From: IMCC26256 sp046081705
GTDB lineage: Bacteria; Actinomycetota; Acidimicrobiia; IMCC26256
Direction of reading: 5' to 3'
Assembly: GCA_046081705.1 (NCBI GenBank)
Contig: JBJTWK010000081.1
Span: forward strand, 1 to 64,000
Length of the DNA: 64,000 nucleotides
A program made the position numbers and the translations under genes. The notes beneath the pieces were generated by a model that was not told where the DNA came from, did no database searches, and saw nothing but the letters and a program-made list of their open reading frames with translations. Positions 43,293-51,873 of this stretch are shown here, piece after piece (within the stretch, counting starts at the first letter, position 1; each line of letters opens with the position of its first letter).

Positions 43293-45335
43293 ATGACCGC
43301 GACCGCCGACCGTCGCACGATCCACGGGGTGTGCCACCACGACTGTCCCGACTCGTGCGGCTGGGTGGTGACCGTCGAGGGTGGCGTCGCCGTGTCGTTG
43401 CGCGGCGATCCCGACCACCCGTACAGCCGCGGCGAACTGTGCCCGAAGGTCAACCGGTTCCTCGACCGCGTGCACAGCCCCGATCGGCTCCTCACCCCGC
43501 TGCGGCGCACCGGCCCGAAGGGGTCGGGCGAGTTCGCACCGATCACCTGGGACGACGCGCTCGACGAGATCGCCACGAACCTGCGCCGGGTCATCGACGA
43601 GCACGGGCCCGACGCCGTGGTCCCGTTCAGCGGGGCCGGCAACCAGAGCCTCCTCGCCATGCTCGCCCCCTATCGCCTCTGGAACGCGCTCGGCGTCTCA
43701 CAGTTGCAGGGCGCGCTCTGCGGCGCGGTCGCCGGGGCCGGGGTCGAGGTCACGAACGGGACGAAGCTCGCCCTCGATCCGCTCGAGCTCGAGCACTCGC
43801 GCCTCGTCATCATCTGGGGCTCGAACACCCGACTCACGAACCGTCACCTCTGGCCCACGATCGAGACCGCACGCACGCAGGGCGCACGGATCATCGTCAT
43901 CGATCCGATCCGCACCACCACGGCCGAGGCCGCGGACGAGTTCGTGCAACCCCTGCCGGGCACCGACGTCGCGCTCATGCTGGCGATGATGCACGTCATC
44001 ATCCGGGACGGCCTCCACGACGCCGAGTGGGTCGCGGCCCACACCCACGGGTTCGACGAACTGCGCCGGCACGTCGATACCGCCACCCCCGCATGGGCCG
44101 GGGCGATCTGCGGACTCGAACCGACGGTGATCGAGGACCTGGCCCGCGAGTACGCGACGACCCGACCGGCCGCCATCCGCACGCTCATCGGCGCCGAGCA
44201 CCACGAGCACGGTGGCATGTTCTTCCGCACGCTCGCCTGCCTCCCCGCGCTCGTGGGCGCCTGGCGCGAGCGGGGCGGCGGGTTCGCGCGCAGCGTCGGG
44301 TCGTGGACGGGTCGCGTCGTCGACGACGACGCACTCACGGCCTCGCACCTGCGCACCCGACCCGGTCGTGTGCTCGACGAGGTGCGCCTCGGGACCTGGT
44401 TGGCCGACCCGACGCTCGACCCGCCGATCCACGCCCTCGTCGTCTGGAACACGAACCCGATGGTGAGCGTGCCGAACGTCGAGGGCGTACGGCGCGGCCT
44501 CGCGCGCGACGACCTGTTCACCGTCGTCCACGAGCAGTTCCTCACCGACACCGCCCGGTACGCGGACATCGTGCTGCCCGCCACCACCCAGATCGAGCAG
44601 ATCGACGTGAACCCACCGTGGGGGCACCTGTACCTGACCTGGAACGAACCGGCGATCGCGCCGGTCGGCGGGTCGGTCAGCGACACCGAACTCATGCGGC
44701 GTCTCGCCGCGGCGCTCGGCCTCGACGATCCGGCCCTGCGGGCCGACGACCTCACGATCCTGCGCGACGCGCTCCCCACCGTGGACCTCGACCGGCTGCG
44801 GACCGAGCGGGTGCTGCGGGTGCCCTACCCGGAGGACGGGCGCCCGTTCGGTGACGGGACCTTCCCCACCGCCACCGGTCGGGTCGAGTTCGTGTCGAGC
44901 GCGGCCGTCGCCCTCGGCCAGCCCGCGCTGCCCACGTACCTCGGTGACGAGGAGGCGCGCGAGGCGGGCGACCGCTGGTCGTTCCGCCTGCTCACGCCGA
45001 AGCACCACACCCGGTTCCTCAACTCCTCCTACTCGCACCTCCCGAACCACGGCGGCCGCGAGGGCGGTCCGTTCCTCGAGTGCTGCGCGACCGACGCCGC
45101 GGCGCTCGGGGTCGGCGAGGGTGCGACGGTGCGCGTCCGCAACGACCGGGGTGCGGTGGTGCTGCCGGTCCGGATCAGCGAGCGGCTCCGACCCGGCGTC
45201 GTCGCGATCCCCTGGGGCTGGTGGGCGGAGGCCTCGGGCGGCACCGTCGTGAACGTGCTCACGAACAGCCGCCTCACCGACTGGGGCGGCGGCGTCGCCT
45301 ACTCCGACACGCGGGTGGCGGTCGAGCCCGTCTGA
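43293..45335 (+). CDS. Molybdopterin-dependent oxidoreductase (formate dehydrogenase / DMSO reductase superfamily)
   Basis: This 680-aa protein has an N-terminal 4Fe-4S site with the Cys pattern in CHHDCPDSCGW followed by ELCPK. The molybdopterin-binding regions VIIWGSNTRLTNRH, VIDPIRTTTAEAADEFVQPLPGTD and VVWNTNPM are recognisable. A C-terminal molydopterin-dinucleotide binding domain contains LNSSYSHLPNH. A Cys in GALCGAVAG is a candidate metal ligand. No Fe-S or membrane subunit is adjacent and there is no Tat signal, so it looks like a soluble stand-alone enzyme. Its substrate cannot be told. TAGCCT lies 7 nt before the ATG, a leaderless arrangement. Confidence 0.88.
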   Translation: MTATADRRTIHGVCHHDCPDSCGWVVTVEGGVAVSLRGDPDHPYSRGELCPKVNRFLDRVHSPDRLLTPLRRTGPKGSGEFAPITWDDALDEIATNLRRVIDEHGPDAVVPFSGAGNQSLLAMLAPYRLWNALGVSQLQGALCGAVAGAGVEVTNGTKLALDPLELEHSRLVIIWGSNTRLTNRHLWPTIETARTQGARIIVIDPIRTTTAEAADEFVQPLPGTDVALMLAMMHVIIRDGLHDAEWVAAHTHGFDELRRHVDTATPAWAGAICGLEPTVIEDLAREYATTRPAAIRTLIGAEHHEHGGMFFRTLACLPALVGAWRERGGGFARSVGSWTGRVVDDDALTASHLRTRPGRVLDEVRLGTWLADPTLDPPIHALVVWNTNPMVSVPNVEGVRRGLARDDLFTVVHEQFLTDTARYADIVLPATTQIEQIDVNPPWGHLYLTWNEPAIAPVGGSVSDTELMRRLAAALGLDDPALRADDLTILRDALPTVDLDRLRTERVLRVPYPEDGRPFGDGTFPTATGRVEFVSSAAVALGQPALPTYLGDEEAREAGDRWSFRLLTPKHHTRFLNSSYSHLPNHGGREGGPFLECCATDAAALGVGEGATVRVRNDRGAVVLPVRISERLRPGVVAIPWGWWAEASGGTVVNVLTNSRLTDWGGGVAYSDTRVAVEPV

Positions 45336-45373
45336 GCGGGCCCGCGCCTCGGTCGGCGTGGCACGATCCCCCG

Positions 45374-46168
45374 ATGCGCATCGCCACGGTGAACGTGAAC
45401 GGACTGCGGGCCGCGGCCCGCAAGGGTCTCCACGACTGGGTGGCGGCGTGCGCGCCCGACATCGTGACGCTCCAGGAGGTGCGGGCCCCCGACGAGATGG
45501 TCGCCGACCTCATGGGCGAGGGCTGGCACGTCGTGCACGCGGAGAGCAGCGCGAAGGGCCGGGCCGGCGTGGCCGTGGCCAGCCGACTCCCCATCACCCG
45601 CACCCACGACGGCCGCGGCACCGGGGAGTTCACCGGCAACGGTCGGTGGGTCGAGGCCGACATCCGGACCGGCAGGCGCAAGCGACTCACCGTCATCTCC
45701 GCGTACGCCCACACCGGCGACGAGGAGTCGCCGGCGAAGATGGCCGAGAAGTTGGCGTGGTTCGAGGCCGCCACCGCACGGCTCACCGAACTCCGCGACG
45801 AGGGCGGGCACGTGCTCCTCACCGGCGACCTCAACGTCGCCCACCGGGAGGCCGACCTCAAGAACTGGAAGGGCAACCTGAAGTCGGCCGGCTTCCTCCC
45901 CGAGGAGCGCGCGTACTTCGACCGCTGGTTCGACGACCTCGGCTGGGTCGACGTCGTACGGGCCGCCCACCCCGACCGGGACGGCCCCTACTCGTGGTGG
46001 TCGTTCCGTGGGAAGGCGTTCGACAACGACGCGGGCTGGCGCATCGACTACCAGATCGCCACCCCCGCACTGGCGAAGCTGGCGACCGCCGCGTGGGTCG
46101 ACCGGTCCCCGTCGTACGCCGAACGCTGGTCCGACCACGCACCCGTCGTCGTCGACTACGGGATCTGA
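45374..46168 (+). CDS. xthA: Exodeoxyribonuclease III
   Basis: This 264-aa AP endonuclease/3'-exonuclease of base excision repair has NVNGLRAAARKG, catalytic Glu in LQEVRAPDE, DLNVAH with the Asp/Asn pair, and the final SDHAPVVVDY holding the Asp-His. RIDYQIAT is the family's penultimate motif. Length is normal. The ATG at 45374 follows CACGAT at a distance compatible with a very short leader. Confidence 0.94.
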   Translation: MRIATVNVNGLRAAARKGLHDWVAACAPDIVTLQEVRAPDEMVADLMGEGWHVVHAESSAKGRAGVAVASRLPITRTHDGRGTGEFTGNGRWVEADIRTGRRKRLTVISAYAHTGDEESPAKMAEKLAWFEAATARLTELRDEGGHVLLTGDLNVAHREADLKNWKGNLKSAGFLPEERAYFDRWFDDLGWVDVVRAAHPDRDGPYSWWSFRGKAFDNDAGWRIDYQIATPALAKLATAAWVDRSPSYAERWSDHAPVVVDYGI

Positions 46169-46211
46169 CGCGCCACCGCCCCGGCTCAGAACCCGGGGCG
46201 GATCGGTTGAG

Positions 46212-46284
46212 CGCGCTCGGAGGGATTCGAACCCCCAACCTTTTGATCCGTAGTCAAATGCTCTATCCGTTGAGCTACGAGCGC
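46212..46284 (-). tRNA. tRNA-Arg (anticodon ACG)
   Basis: Read on the minus strand, acceptor GCGCTCG pairs with CGAGCGC, with discriminator G; CCA is not encoded. Anticodon stem TTTGA/TCAAA encloses CTACGGA, giving ACG (complement of 46249-46251). This is the usual substrate of TadA, whose gene is at 4723-5190. Confidence 0.97.
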
Positions 46285-46434
46285 AGGTGGTGCGGAGCCC
46301 GAGTGTAGAGGACCCCGCCCGGGGTGGCCCATCCGGGTCCGGCGCTCAGCCGGCCGCCCGATCGGAGCCGTGCGGCGTCGACCCGGTCGGCACCCGTCCG
46401 TCGCTCACGCCCCCCGCCGGCGATCGGATCCCGG

Positions 46435-46827
46435 TCACCGGTGAGCACCTCGACGAGTTCGATCTGTCCGGCCACCCCCCACCTTCGCGTCGATGCCCGA
46501 CAGCCGGTTGCGCACGGTGCCCGGGGCGTCGTGGAGACGCCGCGCGATCGTCGCCACCCGGTGGCCGGTGGCGAGGAGTTCCAGAATCTCGCGTTCGCAC
46601 GCGTCGAGCGAGCATCGATCGACGAGATGCTGGACGCGCGCGTCGAGTCGCGGTTGATCCTCGATCGCGCCGGCCCGGCCCGTCGGCACCACGAGGACGA
46701 GTTCGACCCGCGCCACCACCCCCTCCGCTTCGAGGAGCGGGATACCCGTCAACTCGACCACGAGCACCCGTCCGTCGGCGCGCCGGAAGGCGCGCGTGCC
46801 GGTCACGATCTCACGACGGTCGAACAA
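46435..46827 (-). CDS. Short PAS/LuxR-type helix-turn-helix regulator, possibly a fragment
   Basis: This 130-aa reading frame has a C-terminal LuxR-like helix-turn-helix, CEREILELLATGHRVATIARRLHDAPGTVRNRLSGI (only the central part is needed). An N-terminal stretch, FRRADGRVLVVELTGIPLLEAEGVVARVELVLVV, resembles the second half of a PAS domain. The first half of that PAS domain is missing. The only start in frame is TTG at 46827 and no upstream Met exists, so it may be a remnant of a longer regulator or use a different start. Nothing convincing is seen in 46285-46434. Confidence 0.45.
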   Translation of the reverse strand: MFDRREIVTGTRAFRRADGRVLVVELTGIPLLEAEGVVARVELVLVVPTGRAGAIEDQPRLDARVQHLVDRCSLDACEREILELLATGHRVATIARRLHDAPGTVRNRLSGIDAKVGGGRTDRTRRGAHR

Positions 46828-46853
46828 CCCGCGCCGGACGACTGCGCGGCGCC

Positions 46854-46970
46854 GTGAGCGGCACCGCGAAGAGCTCGGTGATCGATCGGCCGACGACGGC
46901 CTACGTGCTCGCCATCGCCGTGATCGCCACGTGCGTCGGTGCGCTCCTCGCCCTCACGCTCACCGCCTGA
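46854..46970 (+). CDS. Small single-pass membrane protein
   Basis: This 38-aa ORF starts GTG and has one hydrophobic helix, YVLAIAVIATCVGALLALTL. It starts just outside the 5' end of the opposite-strand regulator fragment. It could be real or chance; no family is recognised. Confidence 0.3.
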   Translation: MSGTAKSSVIDRPTTAYVLAIAVIATCVGALLALTLTA

Positions 46971-47047
46971 TCCCATCGCTCGCACGGCGGGCGGGCCGCA
47001 CGGCGTCTACGATCCCCCTCGACACGATCAGCGCTCGAGGGACAGCC

Positions 47048-47548
47048 ATGCAGCGCACACTCGGCACCACCATCGTCACCATCCTGTTCTCGATCCTCGC
47101 GGCGTCCCCCGCCCACGCGGCGAGCGGCGTTCCTCCCGTCCGGTACGTGAACGCGAACGCCTGGGCCCCGTTGGAGTTCACCGCCTGCGGCTTCGAGGAG
47201 CGGGGCGGCATGGTCGCCTTCTCCCGGGAACGCACCGACGCCGTCGCGAGCGAGTGGGCCTTCTCCTCGAGCTCGTGCCTCACCCGTTCCGACGGCTGCC
47301 CGAAGAGGTTCGCCGTCTGCTACCAGGAATCCGGGACCATCGCACTGGTCACACCCGACGGCGAGATCTTCGGCACGTTCACCGGGATCGGCGACGCCGG
47401 CTACACGTTCAGCTGGGACGTTCGATTCACGGGCGGCACGGGGACCTGGCAGGGTGCGCGCGGGCGCGCGTCGGTCGACGGTGGCCGCGTGTTCGGCGGG
47501 ACGATCACGAGCAGTTCCCAGTGGACCTTCATCGGACTCCGGGCCTGA
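47048..47548 (+). CDS. Secreted protein of unknown function
   Basis: This 166-aa precursor has a clear signal peptide cleaved probably after PAHA (residue 24). The mature protein is a beta-rich 140-residue domain with four Cys (in FTACGF, SSSCLT, DGCPK and AVCYQE) and many Gly/Thr. A TACGAT -10-like hexamer lies 33 nt upstream, and a GAGGGACAG ribosome binding site precedes the ATG. No family is recognised. Confidence 0.65.
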   Translation: MQRTLGTTIVTILFSILAASPAHAASGVPPVRYVNANAWAPLEFTACGFEERGGMVAFSRERTDAVASEWAFSSSSCLTRSDGCPKRFAVCYQESGTIALVTPDGEIFGTFTGIGDAGYTFSWDVRFTGGTGTWQGARGRASVDGGRVFGGTITSSSQWTFIGLRA

Positions 47549-47587
47549 CGCACCGGGCCCGCCGCGCACCCTCGCTAGGGTGACGAC

Positions 47588-47680
47588 GTGACCACCGAGT
47601 TCCTTCCTCGCCGGACCTCGGTCCGCACGACAGCCCGCCGGACCACGGACCGCCCACCCGCGACCGGGGCACCCCGATGA
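47588..47680 (+). CDS. Candidate leaderless upstream ORF coupled to the NIPSNAP-like gene
   Basis: This 30-aa ORF starts GTG, 6 nt after a TAGGGT hexamer, the same spacing as the leaderless genes here. It runs without interruption to a TGA that overlaps the ATG of the next gene (ATGA). The peptide is Arg/Thr-rich (contains PRRTSVRTTARRTT). It may be a coupling or leader peptide. Its length and composition alone would not prove that it is coding. Confidence 0.4.
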   Translation: MTTEFLPRRTSVRTTARRTTDRPPATGAPR

Positions 47681-48417
47681 CGAACCCGCACGTCTACATC
47701 CACGAGTTCATCGACATCATCGGGCACAACCGGGCCCGCTACATGCAGCACATGACGGCGAACTGGTGCCCGGTGGCGCGGGAGGAGCGCAACCAGCTGT
47801 GCTTCGGCGTGTGGGCCACCGTGGGGGCCACGGGGCGCTGGCCCGAGGTCGTGAACCTCTGGGAGATCAGCGACTGGGACGGCCTCGCCGCCGACTTCGA
47901 GCACGAACTCGTCGGCTCGGGGGCTCAGGACCCCGCGCTCGTCGAGTGGTGGGCGGCGGCCGCATCGTTGCGGCGCGGGGGCGTCGACCGGATCCTGGTG
48001 CCCGAACCGTGGAGCCGGTCCATCGAGCAGCACACGGCGCACGGCACGCGGGGCACGGTCTACGCGCACGAGGTCGTGACCACCGCACCGGGCGAGGTGC
48101 AGCGCTACCTCGACGCGCTGCACGACGAGGGCCTCGCCGCCCACGCCGAACTCGGGCTCACCCCGATCGGCGCGTTCCACACGGCGATGCGGGCCCGCGA
48201 CGAGGCGATCGTCATCTGGGCGATCCCGGACTGGCCCACCTGGGCCGCCCTCGAGCGGGTGTGGGACGACGACCGCGCCCGCTGGCCATGGCGGTCCCGC
48301 GGCCTCGCGTTCGGTGCACGCACCGAGCGCACGCTGCTCGTGGATGCGCCCCTCAGTCCGCTGCGCACCGGGCGCCAACCGCAGGTCGAGGACCGGCGTC
48401 CGCTCGACGAGTTCTGA
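47677..48417 (+). CDS. NIPSNAP-like protein of unknown function
   Basis: This 246-aa soluble protein consists of two similar halves of strand-helix-strand arrangement, as in dimeric alpha/beta-barrel NIPSNAP proteins. Halves begin VYIHEFIDIIG and VYAHEVVTTAPG, and both contain conserved Trp (NLWEISDW and VIWAIPDW). This is recognisable as an internal duplication. No catalytic residues are known for the family. The ATG at 47677 overlaps the upstream ORF stop, and the 2-hydroxyacid dehydrogenase gene starts 2 bp after its stop, so they are probably co-transcribed. Confidence 0.6.
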   Translation: MTNPHVYIHEFIDIIGHNRARYMQHMTANWCPVAREERNQLCFGVWATVGATGRWPEVVNLWEISDWDGLAADFEHELVGSGAQDPALVEWWAAAASLRRGGVDRILVPEPWSRSIEQHTAHGTRGTVYAHEVVTTAPGEVQRYLDALHDEGLAAHAELGLTPIGAFHTAMRARDEAIVIWAIPDWPTWAALERVWDDDRARWPWRSRGLAFGARTERTLLVDAPLSPLRTGRQPQVEDRRPLDEF

Positions 48418-48418
48418 G

Positions 48419-49372
48419 GTGGGCCGAGTCGTCATCACCCGGCGCCTGCCCGCGGGTGGACTCACCCCGCTCCTCGACGCCGGCCACGAGGTGGTCACGA
48501 ACGACGACGACCGGGTGTTCGGTACCACCGACCTCGTCGAGGCCGCGCGCACGTCCGATGCGATCGTCTGCCTGCTCACCGACCGGATCGACGCCGAGGT
48601 GCTCGAGGCCGGAGCTGCGGGCGGTCGCCTCCGGGTCGTCGCCAACGCCGCCGTCGGGTACGACAACATCGACGTGACCACCGCGGCACGACTCGGCATC
48701 GTGGTGACGAACACGCCGGATGTGCTCACCGAGACCACTGCGGACACCACCTGGCTCCTCATCCTCGCGGCCCGTCGGCTCGCCACCGGGGCCGAGGCCG
48801 ACCTGCGCGCCGGCCGCTGGGCGGGCTGGGGTTTCGAGGACCACCTCGCCCTCGACGTCCACGGTGCCCGCCTCGGACTCGTCGGGTACGGGCGCATCGG
48901 GCGCGCCGTCGCCCGTCGGGCCGTGGCGTTCGGTATGGACGTCGTCCACCACACCCGCCACGACACCGGCGCACCGGGCTGGACGGCCGACCTCGACGCT
49001 CTGCTCGCCACGGCCGACGTCGTGAGCCTCCACGTGCCCCTCACCGACACGACGCGCCACCTCATCGACCGCGATCGACTCGCCCGACTCAAGGGGTCGG
49101 CCACGCTCGTGAACACGACCCGCGGCCCGGTGGTCGACGAGGCCGCCCTCGCCGAGGCCCTCCACGCCGGGCGGCTCTTCTCCGCCGGGCTCGACGTCTA
49201 CGAACACGAGCCGGTCGTGCACCCCGACCTGCTCACCGCGCCGCGCACGGTCCTGCTCCCCCACATCGGTTCGGCGACCGTCGGCACCCGCACCGCCATG
49301 GCCCACCTCGCCGCCACGAACGCGGCGGCGGTCCTCGCCGGCGGACCTCCGCCGAACCGCGTCACGTCGTAG
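48419..49372 (+). CDS. 2-hydroxyacid dehydrogenase (glyoxylate/hydroxypyruvate reductase-like)
   Basis: This 317-aa NAD(P)-dependent enzyme has VANAAVGYDNIDV, the nucleotide-binding GLVGYGRIGRAVARRA and the catalytic trio: Arg in NTTRGPVVDE, Glu in DVYEHEP, and His in LLPHIGSAT. It resembles D-glycerate dehydrogenase and glyoxylate reductase more than phosphoglycerate dehydrogenase, because it lacks a C-terminal regulatory domain. GTG at 48419 starts 2 bp after the NIPSNAP-like gene. A hairpin follows the stop. Confidence 0.88.
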   Translation: MGRVVITRRLPAGGLTPLLDAGHEVVTNDDDRVFGTTDLVEAARTSDAIVCLLTDRIDAEVLEAGAAGGRLRVVANAAVGYDNIDVTTAARLGIVVTNTPDVLTETTADTTWLLILAARRLATGAEADLRAGRWAGWGFEDHLALDVHGARLGLVGYGRIGRAVARRAVAFGMDVVHHTRHDTGAPGWTADLDALLATADVVSLHVPLTDTTRHLIDRDRLARLKGSATLVNTTRGPVVDEAALAEALHAGRLFSAGLDVYEHEPVVHPDLLTAPRTVLLPHIGSATVGTRTAMAHLAATNAAAVLAGGPPPNRVTS

Positions 49373-49383
49373 TCCGACGCGAC

Positions 49384-49407
49384 GACGGCCCCCTCGCGGG
49401 GGCCGTC
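49384..49407. terminator. Stem-loop between the dehydrogenase and tRNA-Ser(GCT)
   Basis: GACGGCCCCC (49384-49393), loop TCGC, GGGGGCCGTC (49398-49407): a 10-bp perfect stem between convergent units, probably serving both. Confidence 0.7.
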
Positions 49408-49414
49408 TCGATGG

Positions 49415-49504
49415 CGGAGGGAGAGGGATTTGAACCCTCGAGGGGGCTTTGCACCCCCTACTCGCTTAGCAGGCGAGCACTTTCGGCCACTCAGTCATCC
49501 CTCC
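49415..49504 (-). tRNA. tRNA-Ser (anticodon GCT)
   Basis: Read on the minus strand, acceptor GGAGGGA pairs with TCCCTCC, with discriminator G; CCA is not encoded. Anticodon stem CTCGC/GCGAG encloses CTGCTAA, so the anticodon is GCT. The long variable arm is GGGGGTGCAAAGCCCCC. Confidence 0.97.
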
Positions 49505-49564
49505 GAGAGCGCCCGAGTGTACCCGGCGTCGGGACCGGGTCCACCGGCCGGGCGGCCGTGCCGA

Positions 49565-51238
49565 TCAGTCGTCGGCGCCCTGGTCGCGCAGGTGTCCGCC
49601 GACGTGGCCGATGACGAGTCGCCGCACCGGTGAGCCACCCGGAGCACCCGGTGTCTCGTCGAGCGCGCAGTAGATCCGGAGCAGTTGCTTCCCGCCGCTC
49701 ATCCGCAGGTGCGGTCCGAGCACGACCTGGCGACCGTCGACCTCGCGCAGGTAGTCGGCCGCGAACTTCTGCTTCGCCGTGTCGGACACGCCGCCGGCCC
49801 AGTCGAGGCCGAGTCCGCGCGCCGTCGCGGTGAAACTCCCAGTGAGTGCACCGGACGCCCACTCGCTCGCGAGGAACTCGAGCCTCGTGAACGCGGTCCA
49901 CACCTCGTTCGTCCGGTCGTACTGCCACCGGCGCGCCGACTCGATCGCCTCGGGGAGGATCCGCAGGTGGGGCAACTCCCGGGCGCGCTGGACGACGGCG
50001 ACGAGCGGTTCGGCCGGCGGCGGTGCGTCGGTGACCTCGCCCGCGTGGGCCCGAGCGATCCAGCGGTCGCGCATCGTGTCGAAGTCCCGCTGCACCCGGT
50101 CGCGGTCCGCCTCCACCCGCGCGAGGTGCTCGCGCACCCGCTGCAGTTCGCCGAGCGCCTCCTCGAGGAGTTCCTCCTCGACCGCGTCCGCGGGCGCGGC
50201 GGCCACCACGGGCTCGGGCACCGGTTCGGGCGCGACGGGTACGGCGGGCGCGACCACCGGCGGCGCAGCGACGGGCGGCTCCGCGACGGGAGGTTCGACA
50301 GCGAGCGGTTCCTCGACCCGGGCCGCACGTTCGGCCCGCCGACGCTCGATCGTGCGACGGACCTCGGCCGCCTCGAGTCGGGCGACCAGCGGCGGATCCG
50401 GCACCCGGAGCGCACCCGCGGTGAACACGGCGTCGACGACCGCACCGATGAACGAGGGCTGGGGCCGCCCGTCGTGGCGCACCACGTCGGTGACCTGCCA
50501 CGCCCGATTGCGCGCCGCGTCGATCGAACGGAACCGGGGCCAGTAGAGCCGCGCCCCGCCGCGTGGCACGGCGTGCACGGCCCCGACCTCCCGGTTGAAC
50601 GCGTCCGTCGACGCGCCGCCCTGCAGCAGGTGCACGTGGGCGAGGCCGGCGACCCGGAAGGCGACGGTCGTGGCGACGGGCGCGGTGCGTCCGTCGCCCG
50701 CGTCCGAGATCACGAGCACCGGCAGGTGCCGCAGCGACGTGAGGAACGCGTCGAGCGCGAGCGCGTCGTCGGCGGCGGTGGGCTTCGGGCCGATCGAGAG
50801 CCGGGCCATCGCGTCCTCGAACGCGATCGCCCCGATGAGTTCGGTGACGATGCCGGGCGGCGTGCGCGGGTTGTCGACGGGCGGGGTCAGGGTCGGATCG
50901 ATCGACCCGATCGCCTCCCGCACCACGACCCACCCACGCTCGTCCTCGACGCCGATGATCGCCTCGGTGCGCAGCCGCAGCGCCGGGTCCGGGTGCGGAC
51001 GCTCCCAGAGGATGACCGTGGCCGCGTCATCGCTCTTGTCGTCGTGGAGCCGTCGGATCCGGACCCGGTGGTCGGGCGCGGGCGCCCAGTCCGTGAGGTC
51101 GTCGTCGGTCCAGTCGTCACTCCCCGCGTACTGCTCGAAGAGGCGACGGGCGATGACGCGGGCGTTGAACGCGTCGGTGCGCGTGCGCGCCCCGGACTCG
51201 TAGACCATGTCGAGTCTGCACGCGTAGACCTGCCGCAC
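49565..51238 (-). CDS. Large protein of unknown function with proline-rich linker and coiled coil
   Basis: This 557-aa protein matches no family I know. Residues 1-300 form a soluble alpha/beta region with IIGVEDERGWVVVREAIGSIDP and HLPVLVISDAGDGRT. Residues about 318-352 are an Ala/Pro/Val-rich linker (repeated PPVAEPPVAAPPV). Residues about 355-395 look coiled-coil. The C-terminal 115 residues are basic, and LRIYCALDE followed by RRLVIGHVGGHL slightly recalls RelE/ParE-like or HipA-associated beta-hairpin toxins, but this is not a firm match. GTG at 51238 is preceded by GAGGAGG at 8 nt. Codon use looks like the neighbours. It stands alone between a tRNA and an SRPBCC gene. Confidence 0.7.
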   Translation of the reverse strand: MRQVYACRLDMVYESGARTRTDAFNARVIARRLFEQYAGSDDWTDDDLTDWAPAPDHRVRIRRLHDDKSDDAATVILWERPHPDPALRLRTEAIIGVEDERGWVVVREAIGSIDPTLTPPVDNPRTPPGIVTELIGAIAFEDAMARLSIGPKPTAADDALALDAFLTSLRHLPVLVISDAGDGRTAPVATTVAFRVAGLAHVHLLQGGASTDAFNREVGAVHAVPRGGARLYWPRFRSIDAARNRAWQVTDVVRHDGRPQPSFIGAVVDAVFTAGALRVPDPPLVARLEAAEVRRTIERRRAERAARVEEPLAVEPPVAEPPVAAPPVVAPAVPVAPEPVPEPVVAAAPADAVEEELLEEALGELQRVREHLARVEADRDRVQRDFDTMRDRWIARAHAGEVTDAPPPAEPLVAVVQRARELPHLRILPEAIESARRWQYDRTNEVWTAFTRLEFLASEWASGALTGSFTATARGLGLDWAGGVSDTAKQKFAADYLREVDGRQVVLGPHLRMSGGKQLLRIYCALDETPGAPGGSPVRRLVIGHVGGHLRDQGADD

Positions 51239-51371
51239 CGGATGCGCCCTCCTCGACGGCGAGGCTACCCGGCGGCCCCTCGGGCCCCCACCGACGAACT
51301 CTGGAGGGTTTCCGTCGCTCCAGCAACGGTTTCCCTACGAAGTTCGGGACTCGGGTCGGGTGACCTCGGGG

Positions 51372-51839
51372 TCAGTCGCCGAGGGCGAGGCGCTCGAGAC
51401 GCTCGAGGGTGCGCTCCATGTTGGGCGTCACCTGCTTCTCCATGCCCACGAGGCCGTAGATGCCGCGCTGCTTCGATCGGGTCGGGTCCCAGGTCTCGGT
51501 CACGAGCGTGCCGCCCTCGACCTCCTCGAACTCGTACCGCCAGATCACCGGACCGATGCGACGGGCCAGGATCCCGGGACCGTCGAGCTTCGGGGTCCAC
51601 GCGAAGCGCCGACCCTCCTCGTACTCCACGACCTCGTTGACCATCTTGTACGGGATGTACATGTGCATCGACATCCCGAACGTGTCACCGGGTCCGACCT
51701 TCCCGGACGGGAGCGGCGAGCTCCTGACCGTGCCGGAGCCGTCGAAGGCGGGGTGCTGCGACGGGTCCGCCACGAGGTCGAACAGCCGCTGAGCGGGCGC
51801 GGGGATGAGCCGGGATGCGGTCTTCACGCTTGCTGCCAT
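51372..51839 (-). CDS. SRPBCC (START-like) family protein
   Basis: This 155-aa single-domain protein of the polyketide-cyclase/START superfamily begins with SRLIPAPAQRLFDLVADPSQHPAFDGSG, the standard hydrophobic-ligand cavity entry, and has VIWRYEFEEVEGGTLVTETWD. It has no signal peptide. It may bind or cyclise a lipophilic molecule; the neighbouring acyl-CoA dehydrogenases and reductase point to lipid or steroid-like metabolism. The ATG at 51839 is preceded by TTATCC and 7 nt, a leaderless arrangement. Confidence 0.82.
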   Translation of the reverse strand: MAASVKTASRLIPAPAQRLFDLVADPSQHPAFDGSGTVRSSPLPSGKVGPGDTFGMSMHMYIPYKMVNEVVEYEEGRRFAWTPKLDGPGILARRIGPVIWRYEFEEVEGGTLVTETWDPTRSKQRGIYGLVGMEKQVTPNMERTLERLERLALGD

Positions 51840-51873
51840 GTCGGGAGGATAACCCCGAGCCGCCCGATCGGCC

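Noticed and set aside
43698..45050. 450-aa minus-strand ORF over the molybdopterin oxidoreductase
   Set aside because: Shadow composition; the plus strand has all family motifs.
49415..51238. Possible tRNA-associated integrated element next to tRNA-Ser(GCT)
   Set aside because: No integrase, no direct repeat of the tRNA 3' end, and the unusual gene lies on the tRNA 5' side with normal composition.
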